64,000 nucleotides of DNA. It comes from Tatumella punctata. Its GTDB lineage: Bacteria; Pseudomonadota; Gammaproteobacteria; Enterobacterales; Enterobacteriaceae. This document shows positions 50,406 to 60,054 of the stretch, piece by piece. The number at the start of each line of letters is the position of its first letter. The stretch's first letter is position 1. The DNA lies in contig NZ_BAAAFW010000037.1 in assembly GCF_039523735.1 (NCBI RefSeq), positions 62,001-126,000 on the forward strand, given 5' to 3'. The translations under genes were made by a program, and so were the position numbers. The notes under the pieces are model-generated. The model worked only from the letters and a program-made list of their open reading frames with translations. It searched no databases and had not been told where the DNA came from.

Positions 50406-53400
50406 GAACCACTGAGTTCAGCCCGTTCAGTACTGCTCATCTGAGAAGGGTCTTTGGTGAATTTGGAGACCAGCGCATCACTGCGTTTGTCGGCATTTTC
50501 CAGCTTAATCAGCTCACTGGCCGCGGCCAGAGATTTATCACCCTGTTTGATTTTTTCGATGGCTTTATCAAGTTTGTCTGAGGATGTAGCACCCAGCAGA
50601 TTATTCTCAACCGCATTCTTGCCGCTTTGTGCACCTGCTATGGCATCGCCGGTGCCCTCCCCCGCCAGTCCGCCGGCCAGCCCTGCGGCTAATGTTCCCA
50701 GCACGCTCAGGGTCTGTTTTTGCTCTTCCGTCAGGTTTTCCGGTTTCACTCCCGGGTAAAGCGTCTCCGCTATATAGCGCGCCATCAGCTCACCGCTGGC
50801 CGCGCCGGCGGCCCCCGCTAATGCACTATTATCACTGACCTTCGCTGCAACCGCCCCCAATACCGCATGCGCCATCGCGTTTGCCGCAACGCTGGTGCTG
50901 CCATCCGCGTTGGTTGTCATCTCCCTGATGACCCCCGCCGCATAAGGACTAAGCCCCCCGGCCAGCACCTGCGCCAGATTGCCACCCGCCAGCCCCTGTA
51001 CCGCCGCCGTCGCGGCCTGCATACCCTGCCGGATGGCGCTGCCGGTGCCCCATTTCTGTTGGGCCGTTTTGTAGCCGGAGCTTTCCGTCAGGGTTTTGTT
51101 GTACGCAGCGATATCTTCCTTCGTGGCATTTGCGCCCGGCTCTTTGACGCCTTTCGCAGCCAGTTCTGCCTTACCGGCTTTTGTGGCTTCTGTCTGGCCC
51201 TGCGTCCGGGCGATATCCGCTGCCTGACTGCCGATTTCCCCTATCAGCTGCGCCTGCTGTAGCCGTTTCTGCTGTTTCTCCTTGTCGAAGATGGGACTCA
51301 GCGTCTGGCTGGCATGCTCCACGTCACGGCTCAGCCCGGCCACATCCTGCTGTTGCTTATCCTTATCGCGAATAACTATCGTGCCTGCGCTTACCGCGGA
51401 CTTCGTGGCCGAGCGGTCGCTTCCGCTGCCGTTCGCGCCCACCAGCAGCCCGCTGGTCACGTTCCCCGGGAACTGACCGCCCACGCTACCGCCCGTGCTG
51501 ATACCCACGCTCTGGTGTTCGACTTTATACGCAGCACTGTTGTTGATATCACTAAACGCCAGCATGCCGGTATCCAGTTTATTCTTCTCTGCCGTCGCCG
51601 TCGACCCGATAACCGCACCGTTCAGCCGGGTCTGTTCGCCCACGGTGATATCAAAACCGCCTTTGCCGGCGAAGATACCCGTCTGTTCCTGCACGCTGTC
51701 GTAATTGCTGTGCATTTTGTCTTTGCTCAGGCTGATGCTGCCCGAACCGGTCATCGAGCCGAAGGTAAAGCTGCCACCGGTGCTGACGTTCTGCTGCCCG
51801 GAAGCGTAACGATCGCTGTCCTGCTGGCTTTCCAGCAGCAGGTTGCGGCCCACGTCAGCCCGGACCGATTCGCCGGTGACCTGTGCGCCTGTCAGGCTGG
51901 TATCGCGCCCGCTGGTAATCCTGACCTGATTACCGGCATTAACCGTGGTTTCGGTCTGGCTGGTGCCGTTACCCTTCTCGTTACCCTTGCCCTTGTTGAC
52001 GCTGGCGGAAACGCTCAGCCCGATACCGCCGGAACCGGCACCGATACCTGCGCCCAGTGTGCCGCCCTGGCTCTCGTTTTTACCGTCCAGATACCGGGTG
52101 TTGCTGGCGGAAAGCAGATTCACGTCGCGGCTGGCATTCAGGGTGACGTCTTTGCCTGCCTGCAACTGGCTGCCCTGCACCAGGATGTCGCCGTACTGGC
52201 CCTTCACGCCGTTGCCGCTGGCGGTAATGTTCAGGTTGTTGCCCGCCGTCAGGCTGCTGCCCTGCGCGGTGCTCTGTCCGCTGTTTTGGGTGGACGCGGA
52301 AGACCGGGTGCCATAGGAAATGCTGATCCCCGCCATATTGTTATTGGCCGGATCGGCACCCTGCGCTTGCGCCAAACTCGCCGCCTGCACCGCCTGTATG
52401 CCGCTCAGTGCCGCCCTGGTACCCTGCAATGCCGCCAGGCGACTGTCGCCGGTGAGTTTCGCCTGCTGCGAGGTTTCTGCCGCAGTATTCAGTGCACTGC
52501 CAACCGTGCCGGACAGTGCCAGCGTCAGACCGGATTTCTTCTGTTCAACCTTGTGAGTCTGGCTGTTTTGATCCTGCGCCTGTGTCACCGACACATTCCT
52601 GCCAGTCAGCGCCATGTCCTTGCCGGCCACCAGCCCGGAGCCTGTCACCGCCAGATGATTACCGGCCCCCAGGGTGAGGTTACCGTTTACGCTACCGACG
52701 GTGCTGCCCTGATTAGTCAGCCCCTGCGCGGTCTCCGTGGTTTTCAGGCTTTCGGTGCCGTAGCTGATGCCGATACCACCGCTGCTCATCAGGCCGGATT
52801 TTTTCTCCTGCCTGAGGTGCAGTTCACTGTTGCTTTCGGTCGCACCGGTGATATTCAGATCGTTCCCTGCCAGCAGTTTCACGTCCTGAGTCCCGGCCAC
52901 GCTGCTGCCCTGAACCCGTAAATCGTTGCCCGCCAACACATTAATGCTGTCGCCGCTCAGGAGAGTCCCCTGTACGCTCTGGCGCTCCAGAATGTCGCGG
53001 GTGGTGGTAGTGGTTTTCGACATCAGGCCGTTACCGCCGGTCACCTTGTGTCGTTCGTCCAGATCGAGGGTGTTCTCGCCGCTGAGAAGATTAATGTTAT
53101 GGCCGGCATTAAGATTCAGTCCATCACCGGCCGAAACCGTTGCGGCATGGGCAGTGATATCGTTCCCGGCATTGAGGGTCACCGCCCCTTTACCCACCAC
53201 TTCGCTGCCGGCCTGCTGGCTGTTGCCCTGTTTCAGGCTGTTGTCGCCATTCCAGATCAGGTTATCGCGGCTGGCCGTGGTCACCGTATTCAGGGTGAGA
53301 TCGCGCCCGGCACTCAGCAGGGTCTGGCCATTCTCACCGCGGTTAACCACCTGAGCCGCATCCAGCCTGATGTCGCGACCGGCCTGCAGTATCAGCTTGC

Positions 53401-56400
53401 CGTCGCTTCCCTGCACGTACATGCCAGCCACGCTGTCAATATTGGTGCGTTCGAAGCTGTTGTCACCGTGAATGCTCTGTGCCGTGCTGGTTATGCTGAT
53501 GGTATTGATATCACGCCCGGCGCTGGCCAGAAGCGAGTTGTTACCCCGGATCAGCCCGCCGATATTGTTAATGTCGGTGCGGGCAGTCAGGTCAGCGTCG
53601 GTCCCCTGAATGCGGCCCGCCATGTTCGTGATGTTGGCGGCGCTCAGTTTCACCACGTCACGCCCGGCGATATGGCCGCTGTTGAACAAGCCTTCGCCCA
53701 GATTGAGATTAAGGTTACGCCCGGCAATCAGCGCACCGGAGCCGTCCAGATCGCCCGGTTGCATGCGGGCATACACTTGCGGCACCAGGACGTCTTGCTG
53801 GCTGCCGTCCGGCAAGGTGACGCTGGCCTTCACCAGCCAAACGATATCCCGGGTCAGTAAGCCCATCTGTCCGGCCGTCAGCGCTACGCCCACCTTCAGG
53901 TTATATTGCTGACTGAAGGCCCCCCCCTGATCCATCAGTGCCTTAAACTGCTCTTCGTCGTTGCTGTAACCCTCCAGATAGCGCTGCCCGGTCAGGTTGA
54001 TTACCTGTTCGCGGATCAACCGCTGTTCGTAGTAACCATCGCCCAGCCGCTTCAATATATTGTCCGGATTGTTAGTCACTTTACCCATCATGTAATCCGA
54101 GCCCAGCCAGGCTTTCTGGCTGGTGAAACGCGGATCGGTCTCCACCAGATACTGTCCGCCCGGTGCCGGATTAGTCATGAACAGGCTGTTGTCCGGCAAA
54201 CGGGTGTCCGGCCCGACAATGCGCACCACGCTGTCCGCTGCGTCGCCTTGCTGGCTATTGACCCTGTTGGCGACTTCGAACTGCTGGCCCGGCTGCAACG
54301 CTACGGCCGGGATCACCGGCAGCGCGCCACTGCCAATGGTCTGCAGGCTGGCGGAAATATCACTGCCGCTGACTGCCGCACTGACCCCGCCGGCAGCGCC
54401 GATAGGGGTATTGGTGCCCTGCTGCGTCAGCGGGGCAATGGCGATCGGGTTACCTGCCACCTGTTGATGGTCAGTCAGCTGGCCCGCCTTCAGTGAAATG
54501 GTCTGAATGGTGGTCGGTGGCGTATAGGCCGTGGTATTGTGCCCCTGCTTATCTTTACCCTTCTTCCTGATGCGGTAGTAACTGGTCACTTCGCCGACGT
54601 CGGTGGTCAGGCGCTGGCCCGGCACCGCCACGTTATCCACGCTGCCGGCATTTATCGCCAGCGTGCCGCCCGCGATCACCTGGCTCTTATCGTTCAGCAA
54701 ATGCCCGGTGTTGATCGCCATATCGCTACCCGCGATAATTTTGCCCGGTTCGCTTTCCCTGACCCGGGTTTCCTGCACCGTGCGGTTGTAGTCGTATTGG
54801 CTGAACCTGTCATTCCCATACCCGGTTTTGCCAGGGGTATTAAGGTTCAACAGCGAGTCTGCTGAATTGCGGTCAACAAACACACCCTCTTCTCCGGCCA
54901 TCCAGCGTACCGGATCAGCCGATTGCTGATACCCGGTAATTTTTCCGGTGGAAACGGTAACCAGTTCGGTAGTAAAGCGGTCGTTGATGTTGTTGATCTG
55001 TCCGGCCGAAATCGCCATGTTACCCGCAGATTGCAGGGTCGAACTGTGATTGTTGAGGGTACCGGCCTGGCCGGTAGCCAGGTAACTGGCGTCAAGCTGG
55101 CCGCCAATCGCCATGTCCCCGCCGCTGTAAATTAACCCATGCTGGTCGTTATTCAGCGTTTGGCTGCCGATATCCACCCTTTCGCGCCCGGCCAGCGTGG
55201 CAGCAGTGCCGTTCTCCGCCAGGTTGTTAAAGGTGACGGTTTGCACGCCAATAGCATCACCATAAATACGGCCGGTGCCGATGTTGGTCAGCGTGTCGGC
55301 GTAGATCAACGTATGTTTGCCATCAATCAGGCCATCGTTGGTCAGGGTGCCGTTGACCGTCAGCCAATCCTGCCCGGCGTTAATCTCGCCGCTGGCGGCA
55401 TTCAACAGATGACTGGCGCGCAGATCAAACCTGGCGCCCGCCAGCAGTTTGCCGCTGTTAGTCACATCGCCCGGCGTGGTGAGGTTGAAATTACCGTTGG
55501 CAATCATCTCACCGCGGTTATTGATGCCCCGGGCACTGACCAGGCTGATATCGCCCAGCGACAACAATTGCCCGTCGCCGCCGACCGCTGTGGCGTTAAT
55601 GTCCAGCAGCTTACCAGCCTTGACGATGCCGCCGGTGTTCAGCAGGTTAAACGCCGTGCCCTGCAACTGCAGGGTTTCGCTGGCAGCCAGCTGACCCGCG
55701 CTGTTATCCAACTGACCGCCGTTGGTGATAGTCAGCTGTTGGTTAGCCAGAATACTGCCGCCACGGTTGTTGATCGCGCCGGTGTTCAGCACCACGGCCT
55801 CGCCTTCCAGGCCTTTATTTTCCGCCCCGGTGTCGTCATTGATCAACTGCAGGGCATTGAGCGTCGCAGTGGCACCGCTGCGGATCAGCCCCCGGGCGTT
55901 GTCGATAATCCCCCGCCCGCTGTCCAGCAACAGGTTGCCGACCGCCTGAATTTGTCCGTTGCGGTTATCCAGACTGACGCTGGACAGCCGGATCGTCTGT
56001 TCGCCAATAATCCGCCCGCCGTTAGCATTGTCCAGATTTAGCGCTGCCAGGGCGAAGTCGCCTTTGGCTCCCAGCGTACCGCCCTGATTATTGACGTCGC
56101 CACTGCTGAGCTGCAGTTTACCCGGGCTGTACAAGGTACCGTTCTGGTTATCCAGCCGCTGGCCGTAGGTATCGACATACATATCCGTGCCCGACTGCAC
56201 CAATCCCCCCTGGTTATTCAGGCCGCCCGCGCCGGGGGTATTCAGCACCAATCTCTGCTGCGCCACTAGTTTTCCGCCACCGTTGAGCAGCGTTTCGGCA
56301 TCGATCTGCAAGTCTTTAGCGGCAATCACCACGCCCTGGCCGTTATCGAACTCGCCGGTCGTGAGGTTCATCGCCCCCTGGCTGGTAATACCGCCCTTGT

Positions 56401-59400
56401 CGCCGCTGTTGGCGTTGGTCAGCCGTTCAACCGTTAGATCTAACCCCTGACCACTCTGGATCAGGCCGCCGTCATTGTTACTGAGGCTATTACCGTGCAG
56501 CTCCAGCGCCGTCTGTGCCGCCAACTGGCCGCCCCGGTTTTCCAGCAGGCTGAAATGAATCTTAGCCGTATCGGCGCTGACCAGCGTGCCCTGATTGTTC
56601 AGCAAATGGCCGCTGTCCAGCTGCAGTTTTTTACCTGCGCCAATCACCCCGGTATTGCTGTTATCCAGCACGTCTTCAGCATTCAGCCCCATATCCTGAC
56701 CGGACTTGATCGCCCCGGCCTGGTTATTGATCACCCTGACGGTGGCCGACAGCTGATTCTCTGAAGCCAGGGTACCGCGGCGATTATCCAGTTGCTCGCT
56801 ATACAGTTGCAGGTCACCCGAACTGGCGATAAAACCGGCCTGGTTATCCACAGCACCGCTGGCGATCGTCAGTTTGCCCGGACTGCTGATACCACCATGC
56901 CTGCCGCTGTCACGATTGCTCAGGGCCTGTCCGTGCGTATCGATGCGCGCATCACCGCCCGCCTGCAACAGTCCACCGTCGTTGGTCAGTGCCAGACTGT
57001 CGATATTCAGCTGCTGCTTGCCGGCCAGAATGCCCTGGCTGTTATCCAGCGCACCGCTGTGGATCGTCAACATCCCCTGGCTGACAATACCGCCGCTTTC
57101 ACCACTCAGACGGTTACTCAACGCCGCGTCCCGGGTGTCAATATTCATATTGCCCGCGGATTGCAGCAGACCAGCGTTATTGTTCAGCGCACCGCTGCTC
57201 AGGCTCAGATCGCCGCTGGCAGCGATGACGCCCTGCAGGTTATTCAGCGCCCCGTTGCCCAGCGCCAGCGAAAGCGCGCCGCCCGCTACCTGCCCGGCCT
57301 GATTCTCCAGCCCGGTACCCGTCAGTTGCAGAGCCTGTCTGGCCTCAATACGGCCGCCGCGGTTATCCGGCGCCTGTTGCGCCGTGACCTCAGCATTGCC
57401 CGTCGCGGCAGAAACCAGCCCCTTGCGGTTATCCAGCCTGTCCGCCCGTAGCTGAGTATCGCCGCTGGCCGCCAGTTGCCCCTGGCGGTTATCGATAGCG
57501 CCGCTGACCTGCGCCTTCAGGCTGCCGTCCTGCGCAGCAATCACTTTGCCGCTCTGGTTGTTCAACCGCGCGGCGTTAAGCGCGACCTTGCCATTGGCCG
57601 CCAGTTGGCCGCCCTGGTTATCAATCCCCTCACTGACGCTGAGGCGCATCTCACTCTTACCGCTCTGCACCAGTTGACCGTTGCGGTTAGACAGGCTGCC
57701 GGCATCCAGCGCGATCTGCTGCGCCGAAGTGGTAGCGTCGTCCAACACGTAGTCGCCGCCCTGCATGCTGAGCTGGCCGTTGGACAGCAGCTTGCCGCCA
57801 TCGCCCTGCAAGCGACCGGTATTCACCGCCAGCGCACCTTTACCCGCATGGATGATTTGCCCGCCCTGGTTGTCGATCGAACCGGCGTCCAGCGTCAGGT
57901 CATTGCCATTACTGGCAATACGGCCACCGGCGTTATCCAGTTTGCCCTGTGGGTTCAACCGGAGGTTGTCTTCGCCAGACTGGGTGATCTCCCCCTTGCG
58001 GTTGGATAAGTCATGCGCATTAAGCGCCAGTGTATTTGCCGCCAGCTTGCCACCGTCATTATTGAACCGCTTGCCGCTGCTGGCGGTGAGCTGTTGCGTG
58101 GCTGTAACCTGCGCACTGGCCGTGGACAAATCGCCGGACCCGGCTTGCAGCGTGACCTGAGTCGCTGCGGTACGGCTGCCGCTGATATCCACGCCCTGCC
58201 CGTTCACGCGCAGGTTGCCTGCCGCCAGATTTAGCCCCTGTGCAGTCAGTTTGCCACTGGTGGTGAGCGCCAGTTCGCCGCTGCCGCCTGGCCGGCCATC
58301 CTGTTGCACACCGGCCGCCAGCGTACTGCCTTTGCTGCTGTTCAGGCTGGCAGCCTGTATCCGCAGATTATTGCCAGCCGCAATAGATCCGCTGTTTTGC
58401 ACCTCGCCACCGCTGCTGATGCCGGTATGACCCGCCGCGAACAGTGAGCCGCTGTTGCTGACACCGCCCTTCGAGGCCAGCTGCGTATCGCCGCCACTAC
58501 TGATTTTACCGCTGTTTTCAATGCGGCCATCGGCGGTGACCACCACGCTACCGGCCTGCGCACCGATGTTACCGGCATTACGCACCCCGACGCCGGTTTC
58601 GGTGCCGATCATGCGGATCTTACCGGCGTACATGCCGCCCAGTTTAGCCACATCGACCGCCAGCTGCGGGCGGGTGGAAGGATCGTCGCTTTGTTTGTCG
58701 ATCTGTTGATGCGCCGCATCCACCTTGTTGCGTCCGGTAGTGACCTTAAGATCGTTAGCCCACAATCCGGCATTGATCTTCGCCGAACGCGCAATGATTT
58801 CAGTGTAATCCTGGCGCGAACTGTCCATACCGGCGCCTTCAACCACCACTTCACCCCGCTCAACGTTAAAGCCGGTCAGGTTACCGTTGTTGATCTGCGC
58901 CTGACCTGTGGTCAGGGTGGCGCGGCTGGCGTTGATAAAGCCGCAGCCATTACAGGTAATGCCGGACGGGTTGGCGATTACCACCTGAGCACGCTGTCCG
59001 GCAACCTCGATATAACCGTTCAGACGGCTGGGGTCGCGGGAATTGACTTCGTTGAGAATTATCCTGGCTTCGCCTTTCGCCAGCCACGGGTTACCGTCGA
59101 CCCAGCCACCCTGTTGAGTTTGGGTCATTTTATGGGAATTGTTGAGGATCACGCCCCGCTTGTCGACGTCAAACTGGCTATAGGTATTGCGCGAAACCCC
59201 GCCGGCGCCTGGCGTCTGGATATTGACCTGTGGCGTACCGTTGGCGCTGTTGATGATGGTCGGCTGCTGGCCGCCCGGCGCATTGCCGTCGGCAATAATC
59301 GCCGCCTGCACCGGTTGGATAGCCCCCAGCGATATTAACAGGCTAAAGCTGATGGCGTTCATCCTGCCAATGCACTGACTCTGGGTATGCCCCGGACCAG

Positions 59401-59503
59401 ACGAGCGGGCAGATCCGGCACGACCGGAACGGGCGATATCCGCCGCCACCACCAGCATGCCACGCGCTTTGCTGAAAACGATACGATACCTGTCCTTGTT
59501 CAT
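50399..59503 (-). CDS. cdiA: CdiA, contact-dependent inhibition / filamentous haemagglutinin-type exoprotein
   Basis: A 3034-residue two-partner-secretion protein. It begins with an extended signal peptide region (ESPR, residues 1-24) and a Sec signal cleaved near residue 67. The TPS secretion domain (about 68-290) contains NPSGITCNGCGFINA. Then come about 1,000 residues of FHA-type repeats (LDNRGG/LNNQGG pattern), a receptor-binding-like middle, FHA-2 repeats from about residue 1850 (AGRDL/AGNDL pattern) and a pretoxin domain ending in VENN at residues 2965-2968 (codon start 50611). Only 66 residues follow VENN before the stop; the remaining toxin sequence is in another frame. Exported by CdiB and perhaps acylated by CdiC. 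More GC-rich than its flanks. Confidence 0.93.
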   Translation of the reverse strand: MNKDRYRIVFSKARGMLVVAADIARSGRAGSARSSGPGHTQSQCIGRMNAISFSLLISLGAIQPVQAAIIADGNAPGGQQPTIINSANGTPQVNIQTPGAGGVSRNTYSQFDVDKRGVILNNSHKMTQTQQGGWVDGNPWLAKGEARIILNEVNSRDPSRLNGYIEVAGQRAQVVIANPSGITCNGCGFINASRATLTTGQAQINNGNLTGFNVERGEVVVEGAGMDSSRQDYTEIIARSAKINAGLWANDLKVTTGRNKVDAAHQQIDKQSDDPSTRPQLAVDVAKLGGMYAGKIRMIGTETGVGVRNAGNIGAQAGSVVVTADGRIENSGKISSGGDTQLASKGGVSNSGSLFAAGHTGISSGGEVQNSGSIAAGNNLRIQAASLNSSKGSTLAAGVQQDGRPGGSGELALTTSGKLTAQGLNLAAGNLRVNGQGVDISGSRTAATQVTLQAGSGDLSTASAQVTATQQLTASSGKRFNNDGGKLAANTLALNAHDLSNRKGEITQSGEDNLRLNPQGKLDNAGGRIASNGNDLTLDAGSIDNQGGQIIHAGKGALAVNTGRLQGDGGKLLSNGQLSMQGGDYVLDDATTSAQQIALDAGSLSNRNGQLVQSGKSEMRLSVSEGIDNQGGQLAANGKVALNAARLNNQSGKVIAAQDGSLKAQVSGAIDNRQGQLAASGDTQLRADRLDNRKGLVSAATGNAEVTAQQAPDNRGGRIEARQALQLTGTGLENQAGQVAGGALSLALGNGALNNLQGVIAASGDLSLSSGALNNNAGLLQSAGNMNIDTRDAALSNRLSGESGGIVSQGMLTIHSGALDNSQGILAGKQQLNIDSLALTNDGGLLQAGGDARIDTHGQALSNRDSGRHGGISSPGKLTIASGAVDNQAGFIASSGDLQLYSEQLDNRRGTLASENQLSATVRVINNQAGAIKSGQDMGLNAEDVLDNSNTGVIGAGKKLQLDSGHLLNNQGTLVSADTAKIHFSLLENRGGQLAAQTALELHGNSLSNNDGGLIQSGQGLDLTVERLTNANSGDKGGITSQGAMNLTTGEFDNGQGVVIAAKDLQIDAETLLNGGGKLVAQQRLVLNTPGAGGLNNQGGLVQSGTDMYVDTYGQRLDNQNGTLYSPGKLQLSSGDVNNQGGTLGAKGDFALAALNLDNANGGRIIGEQTIRLSSVSLDNRNGQIQAVGNLLLDSGRGIIDNARGLIRSGATATLNALQLINDDTGAENKGLEGEAVVLNTGAINNRGGSILANQQLTITNGGQLDNSAGQLAASETLQLQGTAFNLLNTGGIVKAGKLLDINATAVGGDGQLLSLGDISLVSARGINNRGEMIANGNFNLTTPGDVTNSGKLLAGARFDLRASHLLNAASGEINAGQDWLTVNGTLTNDGLIDGKHTLIYADTLTNIGTGRIYGDAIGVQTVTFNNLAENGTAATLAGRERVDIGSQTLNNDQHGLIYSGGDMAIGGQLDASYLATGQAGTLNNHSSTLQSAGNMAISAGQINNINDRFTTELVTVSTGKITGYQQSADPVRWMAGEEGVFVDRNSADSLLNLNTPGKTGYGNDRFSQYDYNRTVQETRVRESEPGKIIAGSDMAINTGHLLNDKSQVIAGGTLAINAGSVDNVAVPGQRLTTDVGEVTSYYRIRKKGKDKQGHNTTAYTPPTTIQTISLKAGQLTDHQQVAGNPIAIAPLTQQGTNTPIGAAGGVSAAVSGSDISASLQTIGSGALPVIPAVALQPGQQFEVANRVNSQQGDAADSVVRIVGPDTRLPDNSLFMTNPAPGGQYLVETDPRFTSQKAWLGSDYMMGKVTNNPDNILKRLGDGYYEQRLIREQVINLTGQRYLEGYSNDEEQFKALMDQGGAFSQQYNLKVGVALTAGQMGLLTRDIVWLVKASVTLPDGSQQDVLVPQVYARMQPGDLDGSGALIAGRNLNLNLGEGLFNSGHIAGRDVVKLSAANITNMAGRIQGTDADLTARTDINNIGGLIRGNNSLLASAGRDINTISITSTAQSIHGDNSFERTNIDSVAGMYVQGSDGKLILQAGRDIRLDAAQVVNRGENGQTLLSAGRDLTLNTVTTASRDNLIWNGDNSLKQGNSQQAGSEVVGKGAVTLNAGNDITAHAATVSAGDGLNLNAGHNINLLSGENTLDLDERHKVTGGNGLMSKTTTTTRDILERQSVQGTLLSGDSINVLAGNDLRVQGSSVAGTQDVKLLAGNDLNITGATESNSELHLRQEKKSGLMSSGGIGISYGTESLKTTETAQGLTNQGSTVGSVNGNLTLGAGNHLAVTGSGLVAGKDMALTGRNVSVTQAQDQNSQTHKVEQKKSGLTLALSGTVGSALNTAAETSQQAKLTGDSRLAALQGTRAALSGIQAVQAASLAQAQGADPANNNMAGISISYGTRSSASTQNSGQSTAQGSSLTAGNNLNITASGNGVKGQYGDILVQGSQLQAGKDVTLNASRDVNLLSASNTRYLDGKNESQGGTLGAGIGAGSGGIGLSVSASVNKGKGNEKGNGTSQTETTVNAGNQVRITSGRDTSLTGAQVTGESVRADVGRNLLLESQQDSDRYASGQQNVSTGGSFTFGSMTGSGSISLSKDKMHSNYDSVQEQTGIFAGKGGFDITVGEQTRLNGAVIGSTATAEKNKLDTGMLAFSDINNSAAYKVEHQSVGISTGGSVGGQFPGNVTSGLLVGANGSGSDRSATKSAVSAGTIVIRDKDKQQQDVAGLSRDVEHASQTLSPIFDKEKQQKRLQQAQLIGEIGSQAADIARTQGQTEATKAGKAELAAKGVKEPGANATKEDIAAYNKTLTESSGYKTAQQKWGTGSAIRQGMQAATAAVQGLAGGNLAQVLAGGLSPYAAGVIREMTTNADGSTSVAANAMAHAVLGAVAAKVSDNSALAGAAGAASGELMARYIAETLYPGVKPENLTEEQKQTLSVLGTLAAGLAGGLAGEGTGDAIAGAQSGKNAVENNLLGATSSDKLDKAIEKIKQGDKSLAAASELIKLENADKRSDALVSKFTKDPSQMSSTERAELSGSI

Positions 59504-59516
59504 GGCAATATCCTTA

Positions 59517-60044
59517 TTAAATTTCTGACAGCTCCACGGCTACCGGGTGACTTGCCCGCCATTGCTGCGCCTGATGATGGCTAACCTGCGCGCCTTTAAA
59601 GTTCACCACGCGCTTTCCACGCTGCTCTCCGCGGTGATACAGCGCCCGCATGCACAGGTGCGGGAAGATTTCCCGCGTGATTAGATTACGCATTTCCCGC
59701 GTATGCCCGAAAGGCGCTATCCAGTCACAAAACCACATGCGATCGCCGCTGTTCCAGTCAATTTCCAGCATGTTAACCGCAGGCTGTGTCAGATAACGCG
59801 CCTCGGCCTCTTGATTCATCCACGCCCAGCTGAGGAAAAATACCGGCTGATTTCGCTGCGACGCCAGCACATATTGCTGTCGCTTGATGATCGGCAGCAG
59901 AAGTGTCGGCAGAGTGTGCAACGGGGCGTCGCGGTGCATCGGCGAATGCATCCACAGCCATACCGCCGCGCCAAAGGCTTCTGCCTCGCTGTCTTCACCG
60001 CCGAGGATCAACGGCGCCCTGATATCATATTCGCCTATGCGCAT
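59517..60044 (-). CDS. cdiC: CdiC, toxin-activating lysine acyltransferase (HlyC family)
   Basis: A 175-residue HlyC/RtxC-type enzyme, which transfers acyl chains from acyl-ACP to lysines of exported toxins. The active-site histidine equivalent is H37 in WMHSPMHRDAP, and the second conserved block WNSGDRMWFCDWIAPFG near residues 121-137 matches the HlyC pattern that contains the catalytic aspartate. The start is the ATG at 60044 (MRIGEYDIRAP); the open frame upstream overlaps cdiB and is not used. It lies 10 bases after cdiB and 13 before cdiA, the cdiB-C-A order known from a subset of CDI loci. It presumably modifies CdiA in the cytoplasm before export. Confidence 0.9.
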   Translation of the reverse strand: MRIGEYDIRAPLILGGEDSEAEAFGAAVWLWMHSPMHRDAPLHTLPTLLLPIIKRQQYVLASQRNQPVFFLSWAWMNQEAEARYLTQPAVNMLEIDWNSGDRMWFCDWIAPFGHTREMRNLITREIFPHLCMRALYHRGEQRGKRVVNFKGAQVSHHQAQQWRASHPVAVELSEI

Positions 60045-60054
60045 GGTCGTGTCC

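Noticed and set aside
51314..52921. A 535-codon plus-strand open frame opposite cdiA, and many more antisense frames across 50.4-59.5 kb
   Set aside because: They are shadows of the repetitive, GC-rich cdiA coding strand: low-complexity, no ribosome-binding sites, no recognisable domains.
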